DNA of 64,000 bases from positions 100,654,871 through 100,718,870 of the forward strand of contig CM060695.1 in assembly GCA_030686995.1 (NCBI GenBank), given 5' to 3'. Below the pieces are notes generated by a model. The model had not been told where the DNA came from, did no database searches, and saw only the letters and a list, made by a program, of their open reading frames with translations. Made by a program: the position numbers and the translations under genes. Position 1 is the first letter of the stretch. The number at the start of each line of letters is the position of its first letter. This DNA comes from Artemisia argyi. Its lineage: Eukaryota > Streptophyta > Magnoliopsida > Asterales > Asteraceae. Of the stretch, positions 25,620-36,230 are shown one piece after another.

Positions 25620-27025
25620 TGATGCGTGGGAATCGCACCAGGCTTTACCTCTCAAGGGATCTTGAGAAGCTTACAACCCCCACCAGGCAGTGTACCTGAT
25701 CGTTGTAGTATAGTATAGTGACAAGTACCGGGAGATTGATCGTTCAGCTAGGAATAGTATCGCTAGGATTAGAAAACCTAAATACTAGTTCTAAAGATGA
25801 GGGATGATTATTTTTGTATTTTTATATTTTTTAGAAAGCAAGTTAAAATCTCGGGTTTGAAGGATTTGGGCGGAATTAGTTGCTAGTCAACTAACCCAAT
25901 ACTAAGATGCAATCAAAATAAAATACTAGAAATGAAAATAAACTAAATTATACTAAAGTTGTGAGCAATAAGTGGAGAAAATGTGTTTACTTAGATTTCA
26001 CTACTCCCTAGACATCTTTTACACGTTAATTACTTGTTATAGTTGTATGGATGACGGATTGTATTCCTTAATACCATTCATGGGGTGACGCACTTAACTC
26101 CTCAATTCTATGAGCTCTTATCTCCTCCTATACCATGCCCAGCACAACCATAGGGATTATAAACAGTGGCTCATGCATTAAATACAACCAATAACGACCT
26201 AGTGCATATCGGTTCATGTTTCTTAAGACGTTCAAGCATGTTACCAATTGGAGATCTGCCAGTTTTCTTAAGCCTAACATATAAATTCATTCATCCAAAA
26301 CAAACTATAAACAAGTAATCAACACATAATTAACATCTAGGTTTCATTAGATCCAAGCAAACACAAGATAGATCTAGCCTAGCATGATGGAATTAAGACA
26401 AGAACAAGATATAGACAACCAACACATAGACATATTGATTGAATTAAAAGAACACTTATCTTAATTACATATGAAAGGTATCAAGGGCTTGGAACCCTTG
26501 AAAAACCTGTAAAATTCGCACCAAGTTCGTACTTAGGGTTTCTCCAAAACTTCTCTTTCTAATGTGTAAAAATTGGAAAACTATATATAGGAAATAGGGT
26601 CTGACGGCGTCAAGACCAAATAGGTGACGCCGTCACCTCACCGCCAAAATAATTCTCGGACTGCCTTGATCTACTTCTGACGCCGTCATGTGTTATGCAT
26701 TTCTAGGCCGTCATGCATTTTCCTCTTGACGCCCTTTCTTGTGACGCCGTCAAATCTATACTAGATCGTCATGGAAAATTGCTCTTGACGCCGTCAGGAT
26801 GTTACTCTTGACGCCGTCACCTACTGTTCCCAGCAAGGAAAATTAAGACTTTGGCGTTTTCTTCACTTTTATGCTCCAAAAACGTCCGAATTGCTTCCTT
26901 TTCCAGATTTCTCTCCCAAAGTACCTAGAATCACAAAAGGAACGATTTAGGGCAATATTTGATCAAATAAATTCGAATTCCGGCTTAAATGACCCCCTAA
27001 AAGTGGTTCATTTTTCGCCTCATCA
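25620..27025 (-). repeat. ATH-D 5' LTR
   Basis: 1406 bp, with the TGACG array at 26602-26819 and the TATA motif just left of it. An almost identical extra copy is at 32027-33432 because of the tandem duplication. Confidence 0.93.
26602..26819 (-). promoter_or_regulatory. TGACG-N-CGTCA array (ATH-D 5' LTR)
   Basis: Same spacing as 21526-21743. The terminal sites are perfect here while they are decayed in the 3' LTR. Confidence 0.6.
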
Positions 27026-27030
27026 CCCTT
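27026..27030. repeat. ATH-D target site duplication (right)
   Basis: CCCTT, matching 20539-20543. Confidence 0.9.
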
Positions 27031-28221
27031 CAAGATTATTGGTACTACCATAGTTATTAGAAGGATTGTTGTTGAAAGTGCGATTAGCGGGTGGACCGTT
27101 TGGTTGGTAACGATTAGGTGGATCGGAAGAATTGTTTTGGTTTTGTTTCCACCTAATATCCGGGTGATTTTTCCACGAAGGTTTGTAGGAATCACCGTAA
27201 GGGTTTTGCTCGGGTTTGAAAGTGTACCACTTATCTCCTGCTTCGTCGGTACGCGAGGATGCGTAGTCCGCAAAAGCTTGTCCGGGGAGTTCCACGCAAT
27301 CACGAGTCTCATGGGGACCACTACATAATTCGCATGAAGAAGTGATTTTGTTTACTTGGCTTGAAGGCTTGGGAGCTTCGTAAGATTTCATGAGAAACTT
27401 GACTTGGTCCTCAAGTTCCATGATCCTACGGTTGGGAGTGCTAGAATTGTTCGAAGGCAAAGATATTGCCTTGACCGTTTTGTTCAAATCACGGGGATCA
27501 TTCCAACTTTCGTTGTCATATAGAGCAAGATCTTCTAAGAGTTCCCATGATTCTTCCGCACTTAGATCACGTAGCTTGCCACCAGCCGATTTCTTAATGG
27601 TTCGCCTTGTGGAGAGATCGATATGGTCATAGAAGATTTGGACTTGGAGCCAAAGATCTATGCCATGATGAGGGACTTTTTGGATTAAGTCCTTGAAACG
27701 AGTCCATGCTTTGTATAGAGTTTCACCTTGACGTTGTTGGAACATCAAGATATCATTTCTAAGCTTGGTAGTTCTCCCCGGTGGGAAAAATTGAGCATAG
27801 GAAACGAGTGGTGAGATCATCCCATGAGGTGATGGATCCCCGCGGGTAAACGTTCAAGCCATTGACTAGCTTGATCACGTGGAGAGAATTGGAATATGTG
27901 TAATCGGGTCGACTCTCTAGTTACAACATCAAGGTCTATGGAATCTACGATTTTAAGGAAATCCTTGAGATGTTGATTAGGATCTTCGGAACGAAGTTCA
28001 TGGAATGCACATCCGCTTTGCACCAACCGGATGGTGTCGGATCGCAAGGGGGACACATTGGCTCCTTGAGTGAGCTCAATAGTGTTTCGATAGCCTTGGT
28101 GGCTAGGACGGTAATACTCTCCTAAGGTTCGGGGCCTAAGAGATTGGTTTGCTAGTGGTGGGTTTTGTGGGTGGTTTTGTTGTGGTGGGTTGATGGGTTC
28201 AAATATGTTACCACCTTCCAT
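27031..28221 (-). pseudogene. ATH-C Gag N-terminal and central part, frameshifted
   Basis: Starts MEGGNIFEPINPPQQNHPQN at 28221. Contains RSDTIRLVQSGCAF, DQASQWLERLPAG, FFPPGRTTKLRNDILMFQQ, VPHHGIDLWLQVQIFYDHID and the knuckle CELCSGPHETRDC, ending NNLEG at the ATH-D insertion. Two 1-bp insertions break it: an extra G near 27840 (open frame ends at 27817) and an extra A near 27797, by comparison with ATH-A. Gag forms the particle and binds RNA. Confidence 0.82.
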
Positions 28222-28391
28222 GATGTCGGATGGTAAAGGTTATGAACAAAAACACGAAGAAATAAGATAGACTAAAGAAAACCTAAAAATAAAAATAAAA
28301 TTTTACTAGAAAGGAATCTAGCAAGTAGACCTAATAAAAAGAAATCCTAACCTAGACAATAACTATTCCCCCGGCTGCGGCGCCAAAAACT
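28222..28391 (-). promoter_or_regulatory. ATH-C 5' leader and degenerate PBS
   Basis: PBS at about 28367-28384 reads TGGCGCCGCAGCCGGGGG on the element strand, a tRNA-Asp-type site with changes in the middle and at the end. Confidence 0.7.
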
Positions 28392-29822
28392 TGATACGTG
28401 GGAATCGCACCAGGCTTTACCTCTCGAGGGATCTCGAGAAGCTTACAACCCCCACCAGGCAGTGTACCTGATCGTTGTAGTATAGTATAATGACAAGTAC
28501 CGGGGGATTGATCGTTCAACTCAGGAATAGTATTGCTAGGATTTGAAAATCTCCTAAACTAAGTCTAAAGGTGAGGGATGATTCTTTTTGTATTTTTATA
28601 TTTTATAAAAGCGATTAAAATCTCGGTTTTTGGGAGAGTGGGCGGAATTAGTTGCTAGCCAACTAACCCAATAACTACAAATGCAATTAAAATTAAATAA
28701 CAGAAATGAAAATAAATCTAATTATACTAGTGGTGTAAACAATGATGGGGAAAGTTGTGTTTACTTAGGTTTCATTACTCCCTAGATATCTTTTACAGGT
28801 TGATAGTTTGTTACAATTGCATGTATGACGAGTCATATTCCTTAATACTAGTCGTAGGGCGTGTACAATATTCCCTAACTCTATAGGATCCTACTTCACT
28901 CCTATGTCGAGCCGTTAGAAGCTCCTAACATGGGATCATTAGAATTCTCCTACGCATTAAATACAACCAAAAAATCATAGTACACCTCTGATCATGTGTC
29001 TTAAGACGTTCAAGCATGTTACCAATGGAAGTCTGCCAGTTTTCTTAAGCCTAACATCGAATACAATCATCCGTAACAACTATAAACAAACAATCAACCC
29101 ATAATTAACATCTAGGTTTCACTACATCTAAGCAAACACAAAAGAGATCTAGCCTAGCATGTTAAATTGAAGACAAGTGTAAGACATATTCAAACAACAC
29201 ATAGACATATTGAATGAATTGAAAGAGTACTTATCTCAAATTAAACATGAAAGATTCAAAGGGTTAAAACCCTTGAAAAAGCTGTGAAAATCGGCCTAGG
29301 GTTTTTCCCTCAAAGTTGCACACCAATGAATGCAATTTGGAAAACTATATATAGATAATACAGGGTGACGGCGTCAAGAAGGAATTTGTGACACCGTCAA
29401 CTCGACGCCTATAATGAAATCAGATTGCCTAGATCCACTTTTGATGCCGTCATGTGTAAAATTGTTCTGGGCCGTCACTAATACTTGGACCATGACGGCC
29501 TTGGGTGATGCCGTCATCTCCTATGTACAAAACTCTCTGGATCGTCACGTGTATAGTCCACATCTACCTCTTGTATTACTCTTGACGTCGTCATGTAGAA
29601 GCCTGTGATGCCGTCAGGTACTGTTCCCAGCAAGGAAAATTAAGACTTTGCCGTTTTCTTCACTTTTATGCTCCAAAAATGTCCAAAATGCTTCCTTTTC
29701 CAGATTTCACTCCAAAAGCACCTAAAATGACAAAAGGAACGATTTAGGGCAATATTTAATCAAATAAATTCGAATTTGGGCTTGAATGACCCCTTAAAAA
29801 CGGTTCATTTTTCGCTTCCTCA
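28392..29822 (-). repeat. ATH-C 5' LTR
   Basis: 1431 bp, starting TGATACGTGGG and ending CGCTTCCTCA on the + strand; the end differs from the CGCCTCATCA of the other LTRs. TATA 29345-29354; TGACG array 29366-29616. The ORF at 29414-29608 lies inside the LTR and is not a gene. Confidence 0.88.
29366..29616 (-). promoter_or_regulatory. TGACG-N-CGTCA array (ATH-C 5' LTR)
   Basis: Sites at 29366-29376, 29389-29399, 29452-29462, 29506-29516, 29583-29593 and 29606-29616, several with TGATG or TGACA in place of TGACG. The pattern is more decayed than in ATH-D. Confidence 0.55.
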
Positions 29823-31403
29823 TGCAGGATTTTCAAGATGGATCTGATGATGAGGTTGATGAAAGAACCTGTGAGGAGTACCTGAATGATTTACAAATTA
29901 AATTTTATGAAAGGCACTCCTTGCAAACTCAAGAAGGTTTATTAAAAGAAACAAAAAATTTTCTAACTCAAATGCAAATGACAATATTGAATGTTTTAAA
30001 TGTGGTAAAAAGGGTCATTTTGCAAAAGATTATTTCTCAAAAACAACCTCAGAACCATCTTACAAATTCTCAGGAAACAACTCTTCCTCAAGAACTAGCA
30101 ACTTTCAACCAAAATTGCTTCAATCAAGTCAGTTTGTTCAAAACAAACTTGAAAAAATTCCTCAAAAAGATTTTGAAGCCAAATACAGAAAGGCCAAGGC
30201 CAGACTTGCTCTTCTTGTGTCTGCCTCCTCAGTCACTCAGTCACCTCAAGCTCCTAAACCTACTCAGGCTAAAAACAAGAGGCTAGTTGCTGAAACATTC
30301 GACTGGGATGAAGTTGAAGTATCTTCTGATGATGAAGAAGTTCACATCAGTGCCCTGATGGCTCTCTCTGAAGACAACAAGCTTGCTGTAGGAAAGAGTC
30401 ATGCAATAAATGGAGAGTGGGTGAACATCACTATGAGAAAGGTAAACATCTTACTTTCTATGGATGATGATGCTGATTGGAAATCTTATTTAGATTATAT
30501 TAATGTTGATCTTAAGTATGTTGAAGAGCAAATATTAAGTTTGTTTTCAAAATTTAACAAAATGAGTTTTGAACTAAATCAGTGTAGAGATGAGCTTCTT
30601 GCTTTAAAACAAGCTAAACTTGAAAGTGTCACATTTCAAATTCAAAATTCTGAACTTATAAAAGAAAATCAAGCTCTTCAGGAAGAACTTAAGAAAGAAA
30701 AGGCTATCATTTGGAAATGGACTCAGAAGAACCCCAAACTCTTTGACACACTGAGTCTCACACCCAGCACCAAAAAGGCTGCCCTGGGTGAAGATCAACT
30801 CACTGAAGTGTCTGGGGAGAGTATCCATTCAACAGCCTTTCTATCAGCAAACAAACTCTCTAGCAAAGAACTTGCTCCTAAGCCCAGTGATTGGATTGAA
30901 AGAGTCAATCCTGACAGTAAACTGCCAAACTTCAACACTGGAAGAATTCTAGAGCTTGAAAGCCAGGCTATTAAGGAGTTGCTAGGAGTTATTGATGAAC
31001 CCAATCATACTGAGTCCATCACTGAGTCTAAAATAGATTCACAATCACCACTCCCTCCACTGAAACAACTTCAGGGAGCAGCACCTAGTTCTGATCTTGC
31101 ACCACCAGTCTATCAACCTCACTCTCCAAAGGAGAAAACAAATCCATGAATAACCATCCTGAAAAGACCTACCTCAGTACCATCTGAAACCAACACACCT
31201 TCAATATCTACTGAATTGAAACCTGAAAGCACTGATTCAAAGTTTGATCAGTTAGCTGTACTTGTCAGGAAGTTGAGTGAAAAGATTGAGTCCTCTGAGA
31301 AACATACTGACTCAAAATCTAAACAACCAGCAACTTCCTCAAGTTCCTCCAAACCAAAACCCTCATCCAGATCTTCAGTGTGATGTGAACTATGCAATCA
31401 TCC
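29823..31403 (+). pseudogene. COP gag fragment (duplication unit 1)
   Basis: Plus-strand copia Gag, entering mid-protein at QDFQDGSDDEVDERTCEEYL. A frameshift near 29912 precedes a knuckle CFKCGKKGHFAKDY at 29992-30033, whose last Cys has become Tyr. Then RKAKARLALL, AETFDWDEVEVSSDDEE, ITMRKVNILLSMDDD and a long coiled coil (LNQCRDELLALKQAKLE, ELIKENQALQEELKKEK). TGA at 31147-31149. The fragment stops inside a second knuckle at the duplication joint. The type is familiar from large Asteraceae copia polyproteins; SIRE-like is my tentative clade call. Confidence 0.8.
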
Positions 31404-31866
31404 AAACAGTTGAGGACATAATGTTGATTGGAGATTTAAAGTCAATGTAAGCATTGCTAATGTGCCTATACCCAATCATACATGGTATCTTGGCATTCTT
31501 AAGATCGCCTCTCTTTATCTTAGGTTCAATTATAGTGAAAGGAGATCACGGGTTATCAATAAGATTATTATAATATGCAATCTCCTCCTTAGTGGGATAT
31601 AGATTAAAATAGTCATTAAGCTTCGGATCTATTTCCCCCTCTTCAAGTCCCTCAATAACATTCACAAAGTCATTAGGCCCTAGGTCCTCATTTGAATACA
31701 AGGCGGTCGCTAGGTCACTAAATGCACGTTCGAGCTCAACCTTAATCAAACTATTAAGCTCCCTAAGTTCCCTAATCTCACTCTCAATTTGTTCACGCAA
31801 CAAAGCCACTTCTCTAGGGGAAAGGGGTGGATTCGCGTTTTCCATAATGGTCAACGGAATAGTCAA
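31404..31866 (-). pseudogene. Truncated ATH-D protease-like ORF (unit 2)
   Basis: Copy of 24997-25459, cut at the duplication joint right after the segment encoding the IPCMIGYRHISNAYIDFK region. It keeps the same TGA (31546-31548). Confidence 0.85.
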
Positions 31867-33432
31867 TGAATTTAATTTACTAACAAAGGAACAAAGAAAA
31901 AGATAGACTAAAGAAAACCTAAAATTAAAAATAAAATCTTACTAGAAAGGAATTTAGCAAGTAGACCTAATAAAAAGAGATTCTAACCTAGACAATAACT
32001 ATTCCCCGGCAACGGCGCCAAAAACTTGATGCGTGGGAATCGCACCAGGCTTTACCTCTCAAGGGATCTTGAGAAGCTTACAACCCCCACCAGGCAGTGT
32101 ACCTGATCGTTGTAGTATAGTATAGTGACAAGTACCGGGAGATTGATCGTTCAGCTAGGAATAGTATCGCTAGGATTAGAAAACCTAAATACTAGTTCTA
32201 AAGATGAGGGATGATTATTTTTGTATTTTTATATTTTTTAGAAAGCAAGTTAAAATCTCGGGTTTGAAGGATTTGGGCGGAATTAGTTGCTAGTCAACTA
32301 ACCCAATACTAAGATGCAATCAAAATAAAATACTAGAAATGAAAATAAACTAAACTATACTAAAGTTGTGAGCAATAAGTGGAGAAAATGTGTTTACTTA
32401 GATTTCACTACTCCCTAGACATCTTTTACACGTTAATTACTTGTTATAGTTGTATGGATGACGGATTGTATTCCTTAATACCATTCATGGGGTGACGCAC
32501 TTAACTCCTCAATTCTATGAGCTCTTATCTCCTCCTATACCATGCCCAGCACAACCATAGGGATTATAAACAGTGGCTCATGCATTAAATACAACCAATA
32601 ACGACCTAGTGCATATCGGTTCATGTTTCTTAAGACGTTCAAGCATGTTACCAATTGGAGATCTGCCAGTTTTCTTAAGCCTAACATATAAATTCATTCA
32701 TCCAAAACAAACTATAAACAAGTAATCAACACATAATTAACATCTAGGTTTCATTAGATCCAAGCAAACACAAGATAGATCTAGCCTAGCATGATGGAAT
32801 TAAGACAAGAACAAGATATAGACAACCAACACATAGACATATTGATTGAATTAAAAGAACACTTATCTTAATTACATATGAAAGGTATCAAGGGCTTGGA
32901 ACCCTTGAAAAACCTGTAAAATTCGCACCAAGTTCGTACTTAGGGTTTCTCCAAAACTTCTCTTTCTAATGTGTAAAAATTGGAAAACTATATATAGGAA
33001 ATAGGGTCTGACGGCGTCAAGACCAAATAGGTGACGCCGTCACCTCACCGCCAAAATAATTCTCGGACTGCCTTGATCTACTTCTGACGCCGTCATGTGT
33101 TATGCATTTCTAGGCCGTCATGCATTTTCCTCTTGACGCCCTTTCTTGTGACGCCGTCAAATCTATACTAGATCGTCATGGAAAATTGCTCTTGACGCCG
33201 TCAGGATGTTACTCTTGACGCCGTCACCTACTGTTCCCAGCAAGGAAAATTAAGACTTTGGCGTTTTCTTCACTTTTATGCTCCAAAAACGTCCGAATTG
33301 CTTCCTTTTCCAGATTTCTCTCCCAAAGTACCTAGAATCACAAAAGGAACGATTTAGGGCAATATTTGATCAAATAAATTCGAATTCCGGCTTAAATGAC
33401 CCCCTAAAAGTGGTTCATTTTTCGCCTCATCA
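31867..33432 (-). repeat. ATH-D 5' leader, PBS (32003-32020) and 5' LTR (32027-33432), unit 2
   Basis: Copy of 25460-27025. The TGACG array is at 33009-33226. The TSD CCCTT follows at 33433-33437. Confidence 0.9.
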
Positions 33433-33437
33433 CCCTT

Positions 33438-34629
33438 CAAGATTATTGGTACTACCATAGTTATTAGAAGGATTGTTGTTGAAAGTGCGAATAGCGGGTG
33501 GACCGTTTGGTTGGTAACGATTAGGTGGATCCGGAAGAATTGTTTTGGTTTTGTTTCCACCTAATATCCGGGTGATTTTTCCACGAAGGTTTGTAGGAAT
33601 CACCGTAAGGGTTTTGCTCGGGTTTGAAAGTGTACCACTTATCTCCTGCTTCGTCGGTACGCGAGGATGCGTAGTCCGCAAAAGCTTGTCCGGGGAGTTC
33701 CACGCAATCACGAGTCTCATGGGGACCACTACATAATTCGCATGAAGAAGTGATTTTGTTTACTTGGCTTGAAGGCTTGGGAGCTTCGTAAGATTTCATG
33801 AGAAACTTGACTTGGTCCTCAAGTTCCATGATCCTACGGTTGGGAGTGCTAGAATTGTTCGAAGGCAAAGATATTGCCTTGACCGTTTTGTTCAAATCAC
33901 GGGGATCATTCCAACTTTCGTTGTCATAGAGAGCAAGATCTTCTAAGAGTTCCCATGATTCTTCCGCACTTAGATCACGTAGCTTGCCACCAGCCGATTT
34001 CTTAATGGTTCGCCTTGTGGAGAGATCGATATGGTCATAGAAGATTTGGACTTGGAGCCAAAGATCTATGCCATGATGAGGGACTTTTTGGATTAAGTCC
34101 TTGAAACGAGTCCATGCTTTGTATAGAGTTTCACCTTGACGTTGTTGGAACATCAAGATATCATTTCTAAGCTTGGTAGTTCTCCCCGGTGGGAAAAATT
34201 GAGCATAGGAAATGAGTGGTGAGATCATCCCGTGAGGTGATGGATCCCCGCGGGTAAACGTTCAAGCCATTGACTAGCTTGATCACGTGGAGAGAATTGG
34301 AATATGTGTAATCGGGTCGACTCTCTAGTTACAACATCAAGGTCTATGGAATCTACGATTTTAAGGAAATCCTTGAGATGTTGATTAGGATCTTCGGAAC
34401 GAAGTTCATGGAATGCACATCCGCTTTGCACCAACCGGATGGTGTCGGATCGCAAGGGGGACACATTGGCTCCTTGAGTGAGCTCAATAGTGTTTCGATA
34501 GCCTTGGTGGCTAGGACGGTAATACTCTCCTAAGGTTCGGGGCCTAAGAGATTGGTTTGCTAGTGGTGGGTTTTGTGGGTGGTTTTGTTGTGGTGGGTTG
34601 ATGGGTTCAAATATGTTACCACCTTCCAT
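33438..34629 (-). pseudogene. ATH-C Gag fragment (unit 2)
   Basis: Copy of 27031-28221 with a further 1-bp insertion near 33531 (GGATCCGG versus GGATCGG), which adds a frameshift to those inherited from unit 1. Confidence 0.82.
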
Positions 34630-36230
34630 GATGTCGGATGGTAAAGGTTATGAACAAAAACACGAAGAAATAAGATAGACTAAAGAAAACCTAAAAATAA
34701 AAATAAAATTTTACTAGAAAGGAATCTAGCAAGTAGACCTAATAAAAAGAAATCCTAACCTAGACAATAACTATTCCCCCGGCTGCGGCGCCAAAAACTT
34801 GATACGTGGGAATCGCACCAGGCTTTACCTCTCGAGGGATCTCGAGAAGCTTACAACCCCCACCAGGCAGTGTACCTGATCGTTGTAGTATAGTATAATG
34901 ACAAGTACCGGGGGATTGATCGTTCAACTCAGGAATAGTATTGCTAGGATTTGAAAATCTCCTAAACTAAGTCTAAAGGTGAGGGATGATTCTTTTTGTA
35001 TTTTTATATTTTATAAAAGCGATTAAAATCTCGGTTTTTGGGAGAGTGGGCGGAATTAGTTGCTAGCCAACTAACCCAATAACTACAAATGCAATTAAAA
35101 TTAAATAACAGAAATGAAAATAAATCTAATTATACTAGTGGTGTAAACAATGATGGGGAAAGTTGTGTTTACTTAGGTTTCATTACTCCCTAGATATCTT
35201 TTACAGGTTGATAGTTTGTTACAATTGCATGTATGACGAGTCATATTCCTTAATACTAGTCGTAGGGCGTGTACAATATTCCCTAACTCTATAGGATCCT
35301 ACTTCACTCCTATGTCGAGCCGTTAGAAGCTCCTAACATGGGATCATTAGAATTCTCCTACGCATTAAATACAACCAAAAAATCATAGTACACCTCTGAT
35401 CATGTGTCTTAAGACGTTCAAGCATGTTACCAATGGAAGTCTGCCAGTTTTCTTAAGCCTAACATCGAATACAATCATCCGTAACAACTATAAACAAACA
35501 ATCAACCCATAATTAACATCTAGGTTTCACTACATCTAAGCAAACACAAAAGAGATCTAGCCTAGCATGTTAAATTGAAGACAAGTGTAAGACATATTCA
35601 AACAACACATAGACATATTGAATGAATTGAAAGAGTACTTATCTCAAATTAAACATGAAAGATTCAAAGGGTTAAAACCCTTGAAAAAGCTGTGAAAATC
35701 GGCCTAGGGTTTTTCCCTCAAAGTTGCACACCAATGAATGCAATTTGGAAAACTATATATAGATAATACAGGGTGACGGCGTCAAGAAGGAATTTGTGAC
35801 ACCGTCAACTCGACGCCTATAATGAAATCAGATTGCCTAGATCCACTTTTGATGCCGTCATGTGTAAAATTGTTCTGGGCCGTCACTAATACTTGGACCA
35901 TGACGGCCTTGGGTGATGCCGTCATCTCCTATGTACAAAACTCTCTGGATCGTCACGTGTATAGTCCACATCTACCTCTTGTATTACTCTTGACGTCGTC
36001 ATGTAGAAGCCTGTGATGCCGTCAGGTACTGTTCCCAGCAAGGAAAATTAAGACTTTGCCGTTTTCTTCACTTTTATGCTCCAAAAACGTCCAAAATGCT
36101 TCCTTTTCCAGATTTCACTCCAAAAGCACCTAAAATGACAAAAGGAACGATTTAGGGCAATATTTAATCAAATAAATTCGAATTTGGGCTTGAATGACCC
36201 CTTAAAAACGGTTCATTTTTCGCTTCCTCA
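34630..36230 (-). repeat. ATH-C 5' leader, PBS and 5' LTR (34800-36230), unit 2
   Basis: Copy of 28222-29822; the TGACG array is at 35774-36024. The ORF at 35822-36016 is LTR sequence. Confidence 0.88.

Larger units (their letters stand above)
20544..27025 (-). mobile_element. ATH-D: complete non-autonomous Athila-like element without gag
   Basis: 6482 bp with two LTRs of 1406 bp each, an exact tRNA-Asp PBS, one short ORF region (24437-25459), a long 3' non-coding region, a PPT and a 5-bp TSD CCCTT. About 19 LTR differences by eye. It has no Gag core, RT or integrase; the only recognisable domain is retropepsin-like. Its 5' half was later included in the tandem duplication. Confidence 0.9.
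20072..29822 (-). mobile_element. ATH-C: Athila-like element hosting ATH-A and ATH-D
   Basis: Visible parts are the 5' LTR (28392-29822), PBS, gag (27031-28221 continuing at 20072-20538) and the start of the pol linker. ATH-D splits it inside gag, and ATH-A splits it just after GKNGTA. Its right end abuts COP gag coding sequence, so it is inserted in COP; the expected TSD would be TGCAG (29823-29827), but the partner is outside the window. Confidence 0.8.
24997..31403. repeat. Tandem duplication, unit 1 (about 6.4 kb)
   Basis: Runs from inside the ATH-D protease ORF through ATH-D 5' LTR and ATH-C gag/5' LTR into COP gag. Unit 2 (31404-37811) follows directly. About 14 substitutions and one 1-bp indel were seen by eye. 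AAAC occurs at both breakpoints (24997-25000, and 37812-37815 after unit 2) and once at the joint (31404-31407). Confidence 0.9.
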
